Notes: generated by a model from the sequence alone, not told the origin. DNA of 64,000 bases from Photobacterium angustum (GCF_003026365.1 NZ_PYOM01000015.1:79625-143624), one strand, 5' to 3'; counted from the stretch's first letter, positions 33,568 through 46,641 are shown. Translations and numbers: made by a program.

Positions 33568-34094
33568 GGTATGCCCCCTGAATCGTTCTTTGATCATTTA
33601 GACAGGACGAAAATCAACCTCTTTTGCATCCCTTACTTTAAGACTAGTCCGAACTGATCAATTTGCTGTACTGAGTTAATGATTTTTAAATAAAAATACC
33701 TTGTGATAGTGGTTTTAAACTGGACGTTTTTTAACCGTATATTTTTACTATCCTCTTATGGGATGGGTTCTGCAAGCGCTTTTGAAGCTAAAACATTTTT
33801 GTTTTTTCTTGTTGGTATGCAGATCTACTATTAATTATAGTAATTAATAGTAGATCTTGTTTTTTACTGAATATATTGAAGTAAAAGTCCGTAAAACTTT
33901 TTTGTGTTGAATTTTTATTTTGGCTAATTGCCATTATATGGTTTTATTGATCTTTTTTTTTTATTGTTGATTGAGAGGGACAATTATTGAGAATTTTTTG
34001 TGTATTTGAGCCTAAGGCATATTTTTTCCACGAAACGGCCTGCTCTGACATAAGCTAAAATAAGGTCCTAAAAATTGTATAGGTAGGTGGCTTT
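33568..34094. other. yeaG-VOC divergent intergenic region
   Basis: About 530 bases without a gene I can support. It should contain the leftward yeaG promoter and the rightward promoter of the small VOC-protein gene. The one outstanding structure is a perfect long palindrome (listed separately). The rest is AT-rich with several T-tracts. Confidence 0.5.
33821..33857. repeat. perfect palindrome with 17-bp arms
   Basis: AGATCTACTATTAATTA (33821-33837) is followed after TAG by its exact reverse complement TAATTAATAGTAGATCT (33841-33857). T-rich tracts flank both sides. It could be a terminator of an unseen RNA, an operator, or a hairpin of a small mobile repeat. Confidence 0.8.
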
Positions 34095-34475
34095 ATGACA
34101 ATTTCACGTGTCGATACTGTTTCTATTCCGGTTTCGGATCAAAACCAGGCTTTGAAGTTTTATCGAGATGCACTTGGTTTTGAATTGATCCGAGATCATT
34201 ACTCGAATAATCAAAAACGCTGGCTGCAATTAGCACCAAGAGGTGCAGAAACGACAATCAGTTTAGTAACGCCATTTGGCGGAATGGAGCCAGGTACCGT
34301 GCAAGGACTAGTCGTTCAAACGGATGATATACAGTTAACGCATAAAGAGCTCAAGCAACGCGGTGTATTATTATCAAGTATTGTTAATTTAGTGGGGGGG
34401 AAGTTTGCTACGTTTAACGATCCCGACGGCAATGGCTGGGTATTGATAGAAGCCTCTGCGAGAATGTATGCTTGA
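34095..34475 (+). CDS. VOC-family (glyoxalase-like) protein
   Basis: This 126-residue single vicinal-oxygen-chelate domain pair has RVDTVSIPVSDQNQALKFYR, RDALGFELIRDH, then LVVQTDDIQ and FNDPDGNGWVLIE. The DPDGN-W end is typical of glyoxalase/bleomycin-resistance-like proteins. The substrate is unknown; members include dioxygenases and antibiotic-binding proteins. A single gene with a hairpin behind it. Confidence 0.85.
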   Translation: MTISRVDTVSIPVSDQNQALKFYRDALGFELIRDHYSNNQKRWLQLAPRGAETTISLVTPFGGMEPGTVQGLVVQTDDIQLTHKELKQRGVLLSSIVNLVGGKFATFNDPDGNGWVLIEASARMYA

Positions 34476-34508
34476 CCACGAGCAATGATATTGCTCGTGG
34501 TTAGTTTT
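34475..34508 (+). terminator. hairpin between the VOC gene and yeaD
   Basis: ACCACGAGCAA pairs with TTGCTCGTGGT around five bases, followed by TAGTTTTG. It lies between two converging genes. Confidence 0.75.
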
Positions 34509-34511
34509 GAA

Positions 34512-35390
34512 TTAACGGTTAGAAATCGTTGTTAATAAAGTATGAGACTGTCCTGGCGCTAGCTCAATACTTGGCTGGTGGATTGTTGATTCCACGCATA
34601 CCATAGTTTCATAACTATTATCAGCCATATCACCCATACTAACGGATAGCGCTTGCCAAGGGTTCCAAATTACAGCGGCATTGTGACCTTCGTTAGTGAC
34701 CAAAATTTCACGATTATTGTTTTTATCATTAATAGTGATAGTGGCTTCTGGCTGAGTGTATACACGATCAGTTTCGCTGTTGAAGGTCAGTGTAGAACCA
34801 CCTTCACATACTTTACCTTGTTGCGTACTATCAAGGTATTTTGGCCCCATTCCTGTAATATCAACATCGTTAATATTGGCAATATCGAAGTAAGTATGTA
34901 ATGCGCCGCTGTATGACCATGGTTGATTGTCGGTATTAGTCGATGTCAGGCTTACTTTGAGTTCTTGACCGATTTCAAACGTTAGGACGTTTTTAAATTT
35001 ATGCGGCCAAATAGCATAGGTTTCTTCATTATCTTCCAGTGCTAGACTGACTATAACGCCGTTTTCATTTTCACGGTGCTCTAATAATGACCACTGCGAT
35101 GTGCGCGCAAAACCATGAGATGGTGTGCCAGCTTGGCCAAACCAAGGCCAACAAATTGGAATACCGCCACGTACCGCTTTTGACTGATCAAAAATGGCTT
35201 TTTCACTTAACCAAATAATGTCTTTTTCACCTTGTGGTTTAAACCATAATAGATGACCACCATGCAGTGAAATACCAGCTTCAGCAAGAGGGTGGATCAC
35301 TCGAATGATATTAATCCCTTGATATTCACAAGCGGTGACGTTGTCGGATAAAGCGTTAACAGTAGAAAGTTGACGTAGATTCATCTTCAT
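34512..35390 (-). CDS. yeaD: D-hexose-6-phosphate mutarotase YeaD
   Basis: This 292-residue aldose-1-epimerase-like protein interconverts anomers of hexose 6-phosphates. Motifs: GGHLLWFKPQGEKDIIWLS, GGIPICWPWFGQ with conserved aromatic sugar site, HGFARTSQWSL, and LHTYFDIAN containing the catalytic His. An ATG two codons in is also possible. It lies downstream of gapA on the same strand, as in E. coli, separated by a terminator and about 230 bases. Confidence 0.9.
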   Translation of the reverse strand: MKMNLRQLSTVNALSDNVTACEYQGINIIRVIHPLAEAGISLHGGHLLWFKPQGEKDIIWLSEKAIFDQSKAVRGGIPICWPWFGQAGTPSHGFARTSQWSLLEHRENENGVIVSLALEDNEETYAIWPHKFKNVLTFEIGQELKVSLTSTNTDNQPWSYSGALHTYFDIANINDVDITGMGPKYLDSTQQGKVCEGGSTLTFNSETDRVYTQPEATITINDKNNNREILVTNEGHNAAVIWNPWQALSVSMGDMADNSYETMVCVESTIHQPSIELAPGQSHTLLTTISNR

Positions 35391-35558
35391 TCCTTAAAAG
35401 TTAAAAGCAGAAAGTGCTCATTTGTTTAGCGCTTATTTGTAAATTAAGCAATAAACAAAAAAGTACTTATTTTGCGCTTTAAAATATCAAAAAATATGAA
35501 AACTAATTTGTTAAAATCGTGAAGGTTTATGATTGTTTTTTGCCATTGTACTAGATAC

Positions 35559-35590
35559 AAAAAAGGCGCCGCAAAATGCGCCGCCTTTTT
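35559..35590 (-). terminator. terminator of gapA
   Basis: A GC-rich stem (AAAAAGGCG / CGCCTTTTT with an inner part after one mismatch) gives a T-run on the minus strand, 35 bases after the gapA stop. Confidence 0.85.
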
Positions 35591-35624
35591 AATTGCTTTC
35601 AAAGAAAGCTAGCTAATGCTTACA

Positions 35625-36949
<1,325 letters not shown>

Positions 36950-37336
36950 ATGAAAAATAAATCTGATGCTTATTGGCGAGAGAAATTATCTGAAAAGGCT
37001 TATCAAGTTTGTCGACAGCAAGCGACTGAGCCACCCTATAGCGGCAAATTACTTCATAACTATAAAACAGGTATTTATTCATGTACCTGTTGTGACTCGC
37101 CGTTATTTTCTTCGAGCAATAAATATGACTCAGGCTGTGGCTGGCCTAGCTTTGATGCGCCATTGAATGATGATTGCATTAGCTATGTAGAGGATCATAG
37201 TCATGGTATGAAACGAATAGAAATTCGTTGTAAGCATTGTGATAGTCATCTTGGACATGTTTTTAATGACGGTCCGCAAACAACAGGTGAACGTTATTGT
37301 GTAAACTCGATATCATTAATATTCACGGACAAATAA
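36950..37336 (+). CDS. msrB: peptide-methionine (R)-S-oxide reductase MsrB
   Basis: This 128-residue SelR-domain enzyme reduces methionine-R-sulfoxide in proteins. It has two zinc Cys pairs (C45/C48 and C94/C97), the conserved [12 protein letters not shown], and the catalytic Cys C117 in ERYCVNS. It is slightly shorter than the average MsrB but complete. It lies opposite gapA, the same neighbourhood as in E. coli (gapA-yeaA). Confidence 0.95.
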   Translation: MKNKSDAYWREKLSEKAYQVCRQQATEPPYSGKLLHNYKTGIYSCTCCDSPLFSSSNKYDSGCGWPSFDAPLNDDCISYVEDHSHGMKRIEIRCKHCDSHLGHVFNDGPQTTGERYCVNSISLIFTDK

Positions 37337-37477
37337 AGCGTATGAGTGACGGTAATATATAATTATTTACCGTCACTGTATTTAATATCTAAAATTTCAC
37401 AATAAAAGCAAAATAAGTTTAATGATTAAATCTTGTATGCATCAATTATAAAATTATTTGATATTTACAATAAAATT

Positions 37478-38347
37478 TTAATTAATCATTTTTTGCTCGT
37501 AGTTGCCATTTTGTAAATTATCTAAAATATTGACTGCTTTTTTATTTAAAACCTTCTGTTCATCTTCTGTTAACAAAAATAAGCTGGCGACATTTTTTGC
37601 TTCGGCAACGGGCATATTCATATCATTAGCAATTAATACCCATATATAAGCTTCTTTCAGTTTTTTTTGCTGCTGAGATAAGGTTGCTAATGATTTAATT
37701 ATATCTTGGTTTACCGTTTCATTTTTCTTGTAGAGTGAAAGCGCATGATGGAGTAATTGATAGGTTTTATCCTTATCTTTGCTGATGTAGTAGCTGGCAA
37801 GTGCTAGTTGAAGGTCGGGTGTCTCTAACTCTTTTTTACCTTCGAGAGCTAGAAATTGTTGTTGTGCTTGTTCATCACCTTGACTCCAACGATAGTAAAT
37901 AATCTCTGGATCGGTCGACAACGACAGCTCTTTGTTTAGGCGTGTTATATTATTATAGCTATCGTAGAGTGCGTTCATACGAATAGTTTTTCGATCTTTT
38001 AGCTCTGTTGGTTCAATACGAGCGGCATATTCCAAGCAAAAAATATACTTTTGCGTCGCTTCAAGCTCTTTAAATTTTTCTTGGTCGGTTGGATTTTTCA
38101 ACACATCATAACGTTGCCAAATTAACCCTGTTCGTTGAATACGGCATTGACCATCATTGACGTTGAGCTGGGCACACAATTCAGGGTAACTTTCACATAA
38201 GCTATCTGTGGTACGGTGGCGTTCAAAACAACCAGTTAATAATAAGCTCATACTGATCGTTGTGATAAAACGTTTAGTATTGTTTAAGAGCAACCTTGTC
38301 GGCACTACTCTTTTTGATGTTTCTATAATTGCGGAGTAATACGCCAT
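37478..38347 (-). CDS. DUF2989 lipoprotein with repeat-like helices
   Basis: The frame is 289 residues, with a lipobox LLTGC (C40). The true start is probably later, since a normal lipoprotein signal would begin at the TTG near residue 19 (LLNNTKRFITTISMSLLL). The periplasmic part is helical, similar to tetratricopeptide/Sel1 arrays, with LQLALASYYISKDKDKTYQL. This matches the DUF2989 family of Vibrionaceae. Its function is unknown. It stands alone. Confidence 0.7.
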   Translation of the reverse strand: MAYYSAIIETSKRVVPTRLLLNNTKRFITTISMSLLLTGCFERHRTTDSLCESYPELCAQLNVNDGQCRIQRTGLIWQRYDVLKNPTDQEKFKELEATQKYIFCLEYAARIEPTELKDRKTIRMNALYDSYNNITRLNKELSLSTDPEIIYYRWSQGDEQAQQQFLALEGKKELETPDLQLALASYYISKDKDKTYQLLHHALSLYKKNETVNQDIIKSLATLSQQQKKLKEAYIWVLIANDMNMPVAEAKNVASLFLLTEDEQKVLNKKAVNILDNLQNGNYEQKMIN

Positions 38348-38564
38348 AGTGACCTACATGTTGGTTACGAATAATGATAAATATACCGATGTCATTTGTT
38401 GTTATCGACGGATGATCTCGAAAATGGTGAATTTATTTTGATAGACCTATCAAGCTGTGATCGCTATTACAGTTTGAGGGGAAAGCGTTGACTGTTATTA
38501 CGTATTTTATAAGCTACAGCGATGTACTTAAACAAGCCTGTCAGTATAGAAATGAGGAGTGGAT

Positions 38565-38864
38565 ATGGATGTGTCGCAATTATTGAAGGCTATGACGCCA
38601 GAAGTTTTTGAGCGGATATCAACCGCAGTTGAAACGGGTAAGTGGCCTGATGGTACAGTATTAACTGCTAATCAAAGAGATTCTGCTATGCAGGCTGTAA
38701 TGCTTTATCAATCTCGCCATAATAGTGATGCGCAACATATGACGGTTGCAGCGGGTGGCGAAATAAAATTTAAGAGTAAAGCTGAATTAAAACGTGACTT
38801 TTCGACTCAAGGAACTGTTGGAGAGTCGCCAGAGATAGCTCGCTTTGAACATGATGATATCTAA
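38565..38864 (+). CDS. yeaC: YeaC-family (DUF1315) small protein
   Basis: This 99-residue protein is MDVSQLLKAMTPEVFERIST followed by a GKWPDGTVLT core and QHMTVAAGGEIKFKSKAELK. The match to E. coli YeaC (90 residues) is clear in length and in GKWPDG. The ATG has AGGAG at the right distance; a GTG two codons earlier is also in frame. Function unknown. In E. coli yeaC lies near ansA, msrB and sppA, as here. Confidence 0.9.
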   Translation: MDVSQLLKAMTPEVFERISTAVETGKWPDGTVLTANQRDSAMQAVMLYQSRHNSDAQHMTVAAGGEIKFKSKAELKRDFSTQGTVGESPEIARFEHDDI

Positions 38865-38866
38865 CG

Positions 38867-39550
38867 TTAGATATCATCATGCAGGTTAGGCCATATCATG
38901 GCTTCACAATAGAAACTTTGTAATTGATGATCTTCTTCTGACACAATATTGGCTATCCATGGCTCTTGCTCTATGCGCTGTAGATAGTGATGAAGAATAG
39001 GATAATGGGGTTGCAATCGTAGCCCTGCCATCCATCCCGTTCTAAAAATACTCCAGATACTTATTTCAGCCATTGAGAAATGATCGCCAACATACCCTTG
39101 ATCGGGAAGTTGTTCTTCGAGGTATTTCAACACATTAGGCAAGTGGTGGGAAAGGCATTGCTCCACCGCTTCTTCATCACATGGCTTATTTTGCATTTTA
39201 TCGCGCAATACTTTTTGGTAAAACAAAACGCCACCGAGTAATGACGTCACACGTGTCGCTGCATAAGTTTCAAACCAACGAATTTTTGCACGTTGTTTGG
39301 CATCGCCCGGATAAAGTGGGGGAATGGGGTAGGTATCGTCAAGATAATGGGCAATAACGGTTGAATCAATGATCGTTGTATCGTTATGTTCAAGTACAGG
39401 GACTTTTCCCATTGGGTGGCGTTTGTGCGCCAGCTCTTTTTCTAAAAAGGGGTTGAGAGGCTGGAGTTCATAACGTATCCCTTTGTAATTAAGTGCCAAC
39501 ATGATTTTTCTGACAAAGGGCGAAATAGAGGCACCATGTAAAATCATCAT
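38867..39550 (-). CDS. glutathione S-transferase family protein
   Basis: This 227-residue protein has an N-terminal thioredoxin-like domain with the glutathione site ISPFVRKIMLALNYKG, PMGKVPVLEHN and IIDSTVIAHYLDDTYP. A helical C-terminal domain containing YVGDHFSMAEISIWS follows. The substrate is unknown. It converges on yeaC with only two bases between the stops. It belongs to a gene group around ansA and sppA. Confidence 0.88.
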   Translation of the reverse strand: MMILHGASISPFVRKIMLALNYKGIRYELQPLNPFLEKELAHKRHPMGKVPVLEHNDTTIIDSTVIAHYLDDTYPIPPLYPGDAKQRAKIRWFETYAATRVTSLLGGVLFYQKVLRDKMQNKPCDEEAVEQCLSHHLPNVLKYLEEQLPDQGYVGDHFSMAEISIWSIFRTGWMAGLRLQPHYPILHHYLQRIEQEPWIANIVSEEDHQLQSFYCEAMIWPNLHDDI

Positions 39551-39650
39551 TGTTCCAACCTATGAAGGTAGATTGCTATTAGCTGTAATTGTAGTTCGGT
39601 TGGAAAACTTTTGGGGAGTGGTGTTTTTATTTTATGATCGCTAAAAATAA

Positions 39651-39673
39651 AAAAGAGCCTATTCGGCTCTTTT
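39651..39673 (-). terminator. terminator of ansA
   Basis: AAAAGAGCC pairs with GGCTCTTTT around five bases, followed on the minus strand by a T-rich tract. Confidence 0.85.
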
Positions 39674-39696
39674 CTTTATTAAACAAGTACTACTAA

Positions 39697-40710
39697 TTAC
39701 AAGGTTAACTCACCACGGAGATCTTGCTGCATCAGCGTACGCATTGTCTCAATCGGTAAATCTTGGCTGAGTAAGTAATGTAATTTAGCCAATGCCGCTT
39801 CAGGTGTCATATCATAGCCACTTAGCACACCAGCATCAGCCAGCGCACAACCCGTTGCGTATCCACCCATATTAACTTTACCTGATAAACACTGGGTTAA
39901 GTTCATTACAATCACACCGCGATTCGATGCTTCTTTTAACTGATCAAGTAACTCTTTATTTTGAGGCGCATTACCTACGCCAAAAGTCAGTAGGATCATA
40001 GCATTAACAGGTTGGCGTAGGGTATTACGTATAACCTCTGGGGAGATCCCTGGATACATGGTGATCACACCAATAGGTTGTGGCGTGATAGTGTGGACTT
40101 TAAACTCGCCATTCGGTTTTTTGTTTAATTCCGTTCCGCTATTAACGGTTATGTTAATACCTGCTTCCAATAATGGTGGCAAGTTTGGTGAGATAAATGC
40201 GCCAAAACCATCGGCATGAGCCTTAGTACTACGGTTACCACGGATCAATTGGTTGTTGAAAAATACCGTCACTTCATTGATTGGGTAATTAGCCGCAATA
40301 TGTAACGCATTCAATAAGTTGCTTTGGCCATCAGAGCGAAGTTCAACTAACGGGATTTGAGATCCAGTTACAATGACAGGCTTATCTAAATTCTCGAACA
40401 TAAAAGACAAAGCCGAAGCGGTGTATGCCATAGTATCTGTGCCATGAAGGATCACAAAGCCATCATACTTATCGTAATTATCTTTTATATCGTCAGCAAT
40501 GCGTTGCCAATCCGCAGGTGTCATATCTGATGAGTCGATTAAAGGCGAATACTCATGGATAGTGAACTCAGGCATTTCTGGGCGATGGAATTCTGGCATG
40601 CTAGCTAATTGCTTTTGCATAAAGCCTGATACAGGAATATAGCCATGATCAGATTTTTGCATACCAATGGTGCCGCCAGTATAGGCGATATAAATATGTT
40701 TTCTTTCCAT
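39697..40710 (-). CDS. ansA: type I (cytoplasmic) asparaginase AnsA
   Basis: This 337-residue enzyme hydrolyses L-asparagine to aspartate and ammonia. It has the first active-site motif IAYTGGTIGMQ, the second FVILHGTDTMAYTASAL, and no signal peptide, which marks the cytoplasmic low-affinity type. The neighbour order ansA-sppA is conserved in enterics and Vibrionaceae. Confidence 0.94.
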   Translation of the reverse strand: MERKHIYIAYTGGTIGMQKSDHGYIPVSGFMQKQLASMPEFHRPEMPEFTIHEYSPLIDSSDMTPADWQRIADDIKDNYDKYDGFVILHGTDTMAYTASALSFMFENLDKPVIVTGSQIPLVELRSDGQSNLLNALHIAANYPINEVTVFFNNQLIRGNRSTKAHADGFGAFISPNLPPLLEAGINITVNSGTELNKKPNGEFKVHTITPQPIGVITMYPGISPEVIRNTLRQPVNAMILLTFGVGNAPQNKELLDQLKEASNRGVIVMNLTQCLSGKVNMGGYATGCALADAGVLSGYDMTPEAALAKLHYLLSQDLPIETMRTLMQQDLRGELTL

Positions 40711-40901
40711 TTTTCAGCACAGAGTTAACGGTTGGTGTGCGCATTATACGCAAACTGTATGAAGATGCGAGTTAAGCGATTTTTAGAGTGATAGTTATTG
40801 CATTGAAATGTGAACTAAGATTGATGTGCTTATAATTTGAGTTGTTGTGGTTTTTATCACTAATATTGATTAGTTAGTTTATGTAAGTGCTTCTGCATAA
40901 T

Positions 40902-40930
40902 AAAAAGCTCGACATATAGCCGAGCTTTTT
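40902..40930 (-). terminator. terminator of sppA
   Basis: AAAAAGCTCG pairs exactly with CGAGCTTTTT around nine bases; it lies 31 bases after the sppA stop. Confidence 0.88.
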
Positions 40931-40960
40931 AATTATTTGTTACTGATAATGTTCTCGTTA

Positions 40961-42808
40961 CTAGTTAACAGTACTGCAATTTAAGCAGAACGCATAACGA
41001 CCATTAGGATCGTTAAAGTTACTAAGAGAAGTCAGATCTTTTGCAACTTTAGTCACTGGAGCGAATGCATTTGGTGTGTCACCAAGAACCATCGCCACAA
41101 CCTGTGCTTTTACTTCACCTGACATTTCTTTAAAGAATTGCTGGATAGGAGAAAGAGGCTGTTGCATCCACACCAATTGGTAATCATCAACTTTAGCGAG
41201 CGACACCGCTTCCGTTATTGCAGTATCAAAGTCACCGAGTTCATCGACTAAACCAAGCTCTTTAGCGTCTTTACCTGTCCATACTCGGCCTTGGGCAATT
41301 TTATCTGCTTGCTCAAGTGACATATGGCGGTATTTGCTGACTAAACCAATAAAGCGCTGGTAGCCATTATCCACCCCAAGCTGGAAAACTTTGCCGACAT
41401 TTTCAGGAAGAGCACGTGTTACGCCGACACCTGAGAAAGGAGTCGTTCCCACACCATCACTGTAAACACCTAGCTTTTCTAAGCTTTTCTCAAATGTGGT
41501 TAAAATCGCAAAGATACCAATAGAGCCGGTGATGGTTGTTGGTTGTGCGATGATCTTATCAGCACTTGAAGAGATCCAGTAACCACCTGATGCCGCAACA
41601 CTCGACATCGAAACTACAACAGGTTTCCCCGCCGCTTCTAAGGCATCGACTTCATTACGGATCACTTCAGAAGCAAAGGCGCTGCCTCCTGGACTATCGA
41701 CACGTAAGATCACAGATTTTACCTCGTTATCAAAGCGAGCTTTGCGAAGTAGTGCTGCAATCGTGTCACCACCTGCTGTACCTTGGCTACTCTTACCATC
41801 AACAATAGCGCCACTTGCGACAACAACAGCTATTTTGTTATTTGATGGTTTTTGATCATCAACCAGCATCGATAAGTAATCGTAATAACTGATCTGTTTA
41901 AAGCTGTGCTCACCGTTATCACCAAACTCTTTGATTAAGATTTGGCTTAATTGAGGACGGGTTACCAACTCATCAACAAGACCCATTTTTTTACTCAGTT
42001 GAGCAAAGTCGCCATTAACAGCGGTAAGTTGTTCAACAAAGCTGTTCATTTCAGGCGTCAGTGATTTAGCATCGATATTGCGGTTTTTCGCCACATCAGA
42101 CGTATAAGCATCCCATAATTGATCTAACCAAACCGTATTCGCTTCTTTCGCTGCGGCTGACATACCATCGCGGATATAAGGTTCGACAAATGATTTGTAA
42201 GTACCGACACGGAAAACATGTGTGGTGACATCTAGCTTTTCTAATAATGTTTTATAGTAAAGCGTATAGGTGCCATAACCCGTTAACATGATACCGCCAT
42301 CAGGTGACATCAAGATCTTATCGGCATAACTTGCAAGGTAGTATTGGCTTTGGCTGTAATGACCACCATAAGCATAAACAGGTTTACCGGATGCTTTAAA
42401 TTCTTGAATGGCTTTTGCAATATAGCGCAGTTTAGTCAGACTCGTTTCTGGCATGTTTTTAAGATTTAATACAAGGCCAGTAATAGAGCTATCGGTAGTT
42501 GCAGTGCGGATGGCTTCGACAATATCGAATAAAACGTTTTGCTCAACAGGTGGTTGCCCCATCACATCACTAATAACGCTATCTAATGGATTGTCATAGT
42601 TTTTCTGCTCAACAATCGGGCCTGATAGGTTAAGTACAAGTGCCGATGCCTCTGGCTTTTCAGCACTATCATCATTGTCACTAAAAGCAAAAATAATGGC
42701 ACCTACAATCAGTAGGAAAATTAAGTTAAGAATAAACTTACGGGCGAAGTTGATTAACTTCCAGATTGTTCTGAAAAACGCTCCAATCCCTGTGAATATG
42801 GCTTTCAT
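40961..42808 (-). CDS. sppA: signal peptide peptidase SppA (67 kDa type)
   Basis: This 615-residue inner-membrane protease degrades cleaved signal peptides. It has an N-terminal transmembrane anchor (about 22-42, FILNLIFLLIVGAIIFAF) and two ClpP-like halves. The catalytic Ser lies in the second half in SSVAASGGYW; the Lys of the dyad should lie in the first half. The start at MKAIFTGIGAFFRTIWK gives the family length; an ATG ten codons earlier is less likely. It is the long (tandem) form as in E. coli. Confidence 0.93.
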   Translation of the reverse strand: MKAIFTGIGAFFRTIWKLINFARKFILNLIFLLIVGAIIFAFSDNDDSAEKPEASALVLNLSGPIVEQKNYDNPLDSVISDVMGQPPVEQNVLFDIVEAIRTATTDSSITGLVLNLKNMPETSLTKLRYIAKAIQEFKASGKPVYAYGGHYSQSQYYLASYADKILMSPDGGIMLTGYGTYTLYYKTLLEKLDVTTHVFRVGTYKSFVEPYIRDGMSAAAKEANTVWLDQLWDAYTSDVAKNRNIDAKSLTPEMNSFVEQLTAVNGDFAQLSKKMGLVDELVTRPQLSQILIKEFGDNGEHSFKQISYYDYLSMLVDDQKPSNNKIAVVVASGAIVDGKSSQGTAGGDTIAALLRKARFDNEVKSVILRVDSPGGSAFASEVIRNEVDALEAAGKPVVVSMSSVAASGGYWISSSADKIIAQPTTITGSIGIFAILTTFEKSLEKLGVYSDGVGTTPFSGVGVTRALPENVGKVFQLGVDNGYQRFIGLVSKYRHMSLEQADKIAQGRVWTGKDAKELGLVDELGDFDTAITEAVSLAKVDDYQLVWMQQPLSPIQQFFKEMSGEVKAQVVAMVLGDTPNAFAPVTKVAKDLTSLSNFNDPNGRYAFCLNCSTVN

Positions 42809-43012
42809 GAATGCTCTCTTTAATGATTCTTGAGGCATATCGTATCGTACTCATTAACTAATTTCAGTAAATTTACTATCAAGAATAGATATCAAAACAA
42901 GGTATTGAATAAATAGCCGTGTTGTTAGTCATCGAAGGTAAAAGAAAAGTGCGCGAAAGCACATTTGTTAACTTAATGTAAACAAATGTTTGAAATGGCA
43001 TGATAGGGTTAA

Positions 43013-45064
<2,052 letters not shown>

Positions 45065-45076
45065 TTTTATATAAAA

Positions 45077-45104
45077 AAACCAGCTCAAAAGAGCTGGTTT
45101 ATTA
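45077..45104. terminator. bidirectional terminator between fadH and ompA
   Basis: AAACCAGCTC pairs with GAGCTGGTTT around AAAA, with A- and T-rich flanks; it serves both converging genes. Confidence 0.88.
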
Positions 45105-45118
45105 ATAAGGATTAAATC

Positions 45119-46099
45119 TTATTCAGCCAGAACTTTAGTTACGCTCTTAACTTCAATTGAAGGTGCGATGATTTCAACGCGACGGTTCGCTGCACGACCC
45201 TCAGCTGTTTTGTTCGTTGCTACAGGATCGCTTTCACCACGGCCTTCGCTTGTGATACGGTCACCATCAATGTTTAGGTGAGAACGTAGTGCTTCAGCAA
45301 CTGCAGCCGCACGTTTCTCAGATAGCTTCATATTGTAAGCTTCTGAACCTTTGCTATCAGTGTAACCTACAACTACGATGTTTGAATCCGGCTGTTCAGC
45401 AAGACGCTTTTCGAAAGGTGCTAGTTTGCTTGCATCGCCAGAAGTGATGGCAGTGCTATCGAATGCAAAAGGAACTGTTAGTGTTAATGCATCCAAAGTT
45501 TCAGTTGTAACTTGATCTACATAAACTGGCTCAATAACAGGAGCAACTACAGGAGCAGCACCCCAGTGGTAAGCAAGTGAAACACCTGCAAATTGAACAT
45601 CAGCACCACCTACATCTTTGTAGTATTGGTATTCCATGCGAGTGGATACGTTGTCATTAATGAAGTACTCAGCACCAACACCGGCAGTTGAAGCCCAACC
45701 GTTGTCATCAGAAACTGCACCTTTCTTAGCATCCCAATCGTAGTAGAAAGCACCAAGCTTAGCAAAAACGTCAAATTTGTCATTAATAGCGTAAGAGTAT
45801 TTACCTACAAGGTCTGCACCTTGAGCTTGGAATGACTTATCACTGCCTTTAACCGTTGTATTGCCAAGGTTAGTGTAACCACCTTCAACAGCGAACCAAG
45901 GAGTGATTTGGTAACCAGCAAAAACACCACCTGCAAGGTTTTTATTTTCTAGGTTAATGTCAGAGCCAGTGTTATTGTCTTTGACATCGTAGAAGCTATT
46001 ACCTAAACGAGCACCCGCGTAAAAAGGATTTTCAGTTGCAGCATTTACTGCGCCAGATACTAGAAGCGCTAAAGGTAGAACAAGAAAAGATTTTTTCAT
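45119..46099 (-). CDS. ompA: OmpA-family outer membrane protein
   Basis: This 326-residue protein has a signal peptide (MKKSFLVLPLALLVSGAVNA). An eight-stranded barrel starts NPFYAGARLGNSFYD. A linker with VAPVIEPVYVDQ precedes the C-terminal OmpA domain, which binds peptidoglycan (VGYTDSKGSEAYNMKLSEKR; NRRVEI). It anchors the outer membrane to the cell wall. The leader is long, and a perfect CRP site lies about 230 bases upstream. Confidence 0.93.
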   Translation of the reverse strand: MKKSFLVLPLALLVSGAVNAATENPFYAGARLGNSFYDVKDNNTGSDINLENKNLAGGVFAGYQITPWFAVEGGYTNLGNTTVKGSDKSFQAQGADLVGKYSYAINDKFDVFAKLGAFYYDWDAKKGAVSDDNGWASTAGVGAEYFINDNVSTRMEYQYYKDVGGADVQFAGVSLAYHWGAAPVVAPVIEPVYVDQVTTETLDALTLTVPFAFDSTAITSGDASKLAPFEKRLAEQPDSNIVVVGYTDSKGSEAYNMKLSEKRAAAVAEALRSHLNIDGDRITSEGRGESDPVATNKTAEGRAANRRVEIIAPSIEVKSVTKVLAE

Positions 46100-46600
46100 G
46101 ATAATCTGCCGTATTCCTAATTGTTATTTAATATATATTTTATTTTGCACTAATAGTGCATTCAACTATTTTACAGTAACAAATAATAAAACCAAAATTT
46201 TTTGTGAGATTAATTGTGTTTTTATGTTTCAATTTGAACTTAACTACATATTGAAAATATACAACGATAAATTTATGAGAGCGATCTATCTATAGCTTTG
46301 TATTTCAGATAAAGTCATTTAATTCAATGTGATATTACTCACATTGTCTGTTTATAGCTATATACGTTGGAGCGGCTTCTATTTATATATATTTTCAATG
46401 AAAATGCTTTAAACTTAAAACAAAGACTAAATTAATCATTTTTATTACATTACTGAGTAAATAAAAAACAATATTCTATAATATTTATCTTTAGTCTAAG
46501 ATTATAAAAGTGAAAAGTAGTCAATAAATGAGTTTTAAAGCCTTGTAAAATAGGCAGACGTGTTGAGGTTAATGATAGGGTTGATATTCTCTATCAGGTA
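46100..46600. other. ompA leader and upstream region
   Basis: About 500 AT-rich bases between ompA and the terminator of gfcD, with no gene I can support. It contains the ompA promoter and a CRP site (listed separately). A small RNA cannot be excluded. Confidence 0.5.
46326..46345. promoter_or_regulatory. CRP site upstream of ompA
   Basis: AATGTGATATTACTCACATT contains TGTGA-6-TCACA, an exact CRP consensus with seven-base arms. It lies about 230 bases before ompA and is the only such perfect site I noticed in this part. The distance suggests a distal promoter or a second transcript. Confidence 0.7.
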
Positions 46601-46604
46601 AAAA

Positions 46605-46633
46605 AAAGAGGAGATTGAAACAATCTCCTCTTT
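46605..46633 (-). terminator. terminator of the gfcABCD operon
   Basis: A 13-base-pair stem (AAAGAGGAGATTG / CAATCTCCTCTTT) with a three-base loop and seven T on the minus strand, directly after gfcD. Confidence 0.92.
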
Positions 46634-46641
46634 AGTTGATA

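Noticed and set aside
33598..33720. Possible sigma-54 promoter for yeaG
   Set aside because: I looked for GG-10-GC elements on the minus strand and found none with acceptable spacing and sequence.
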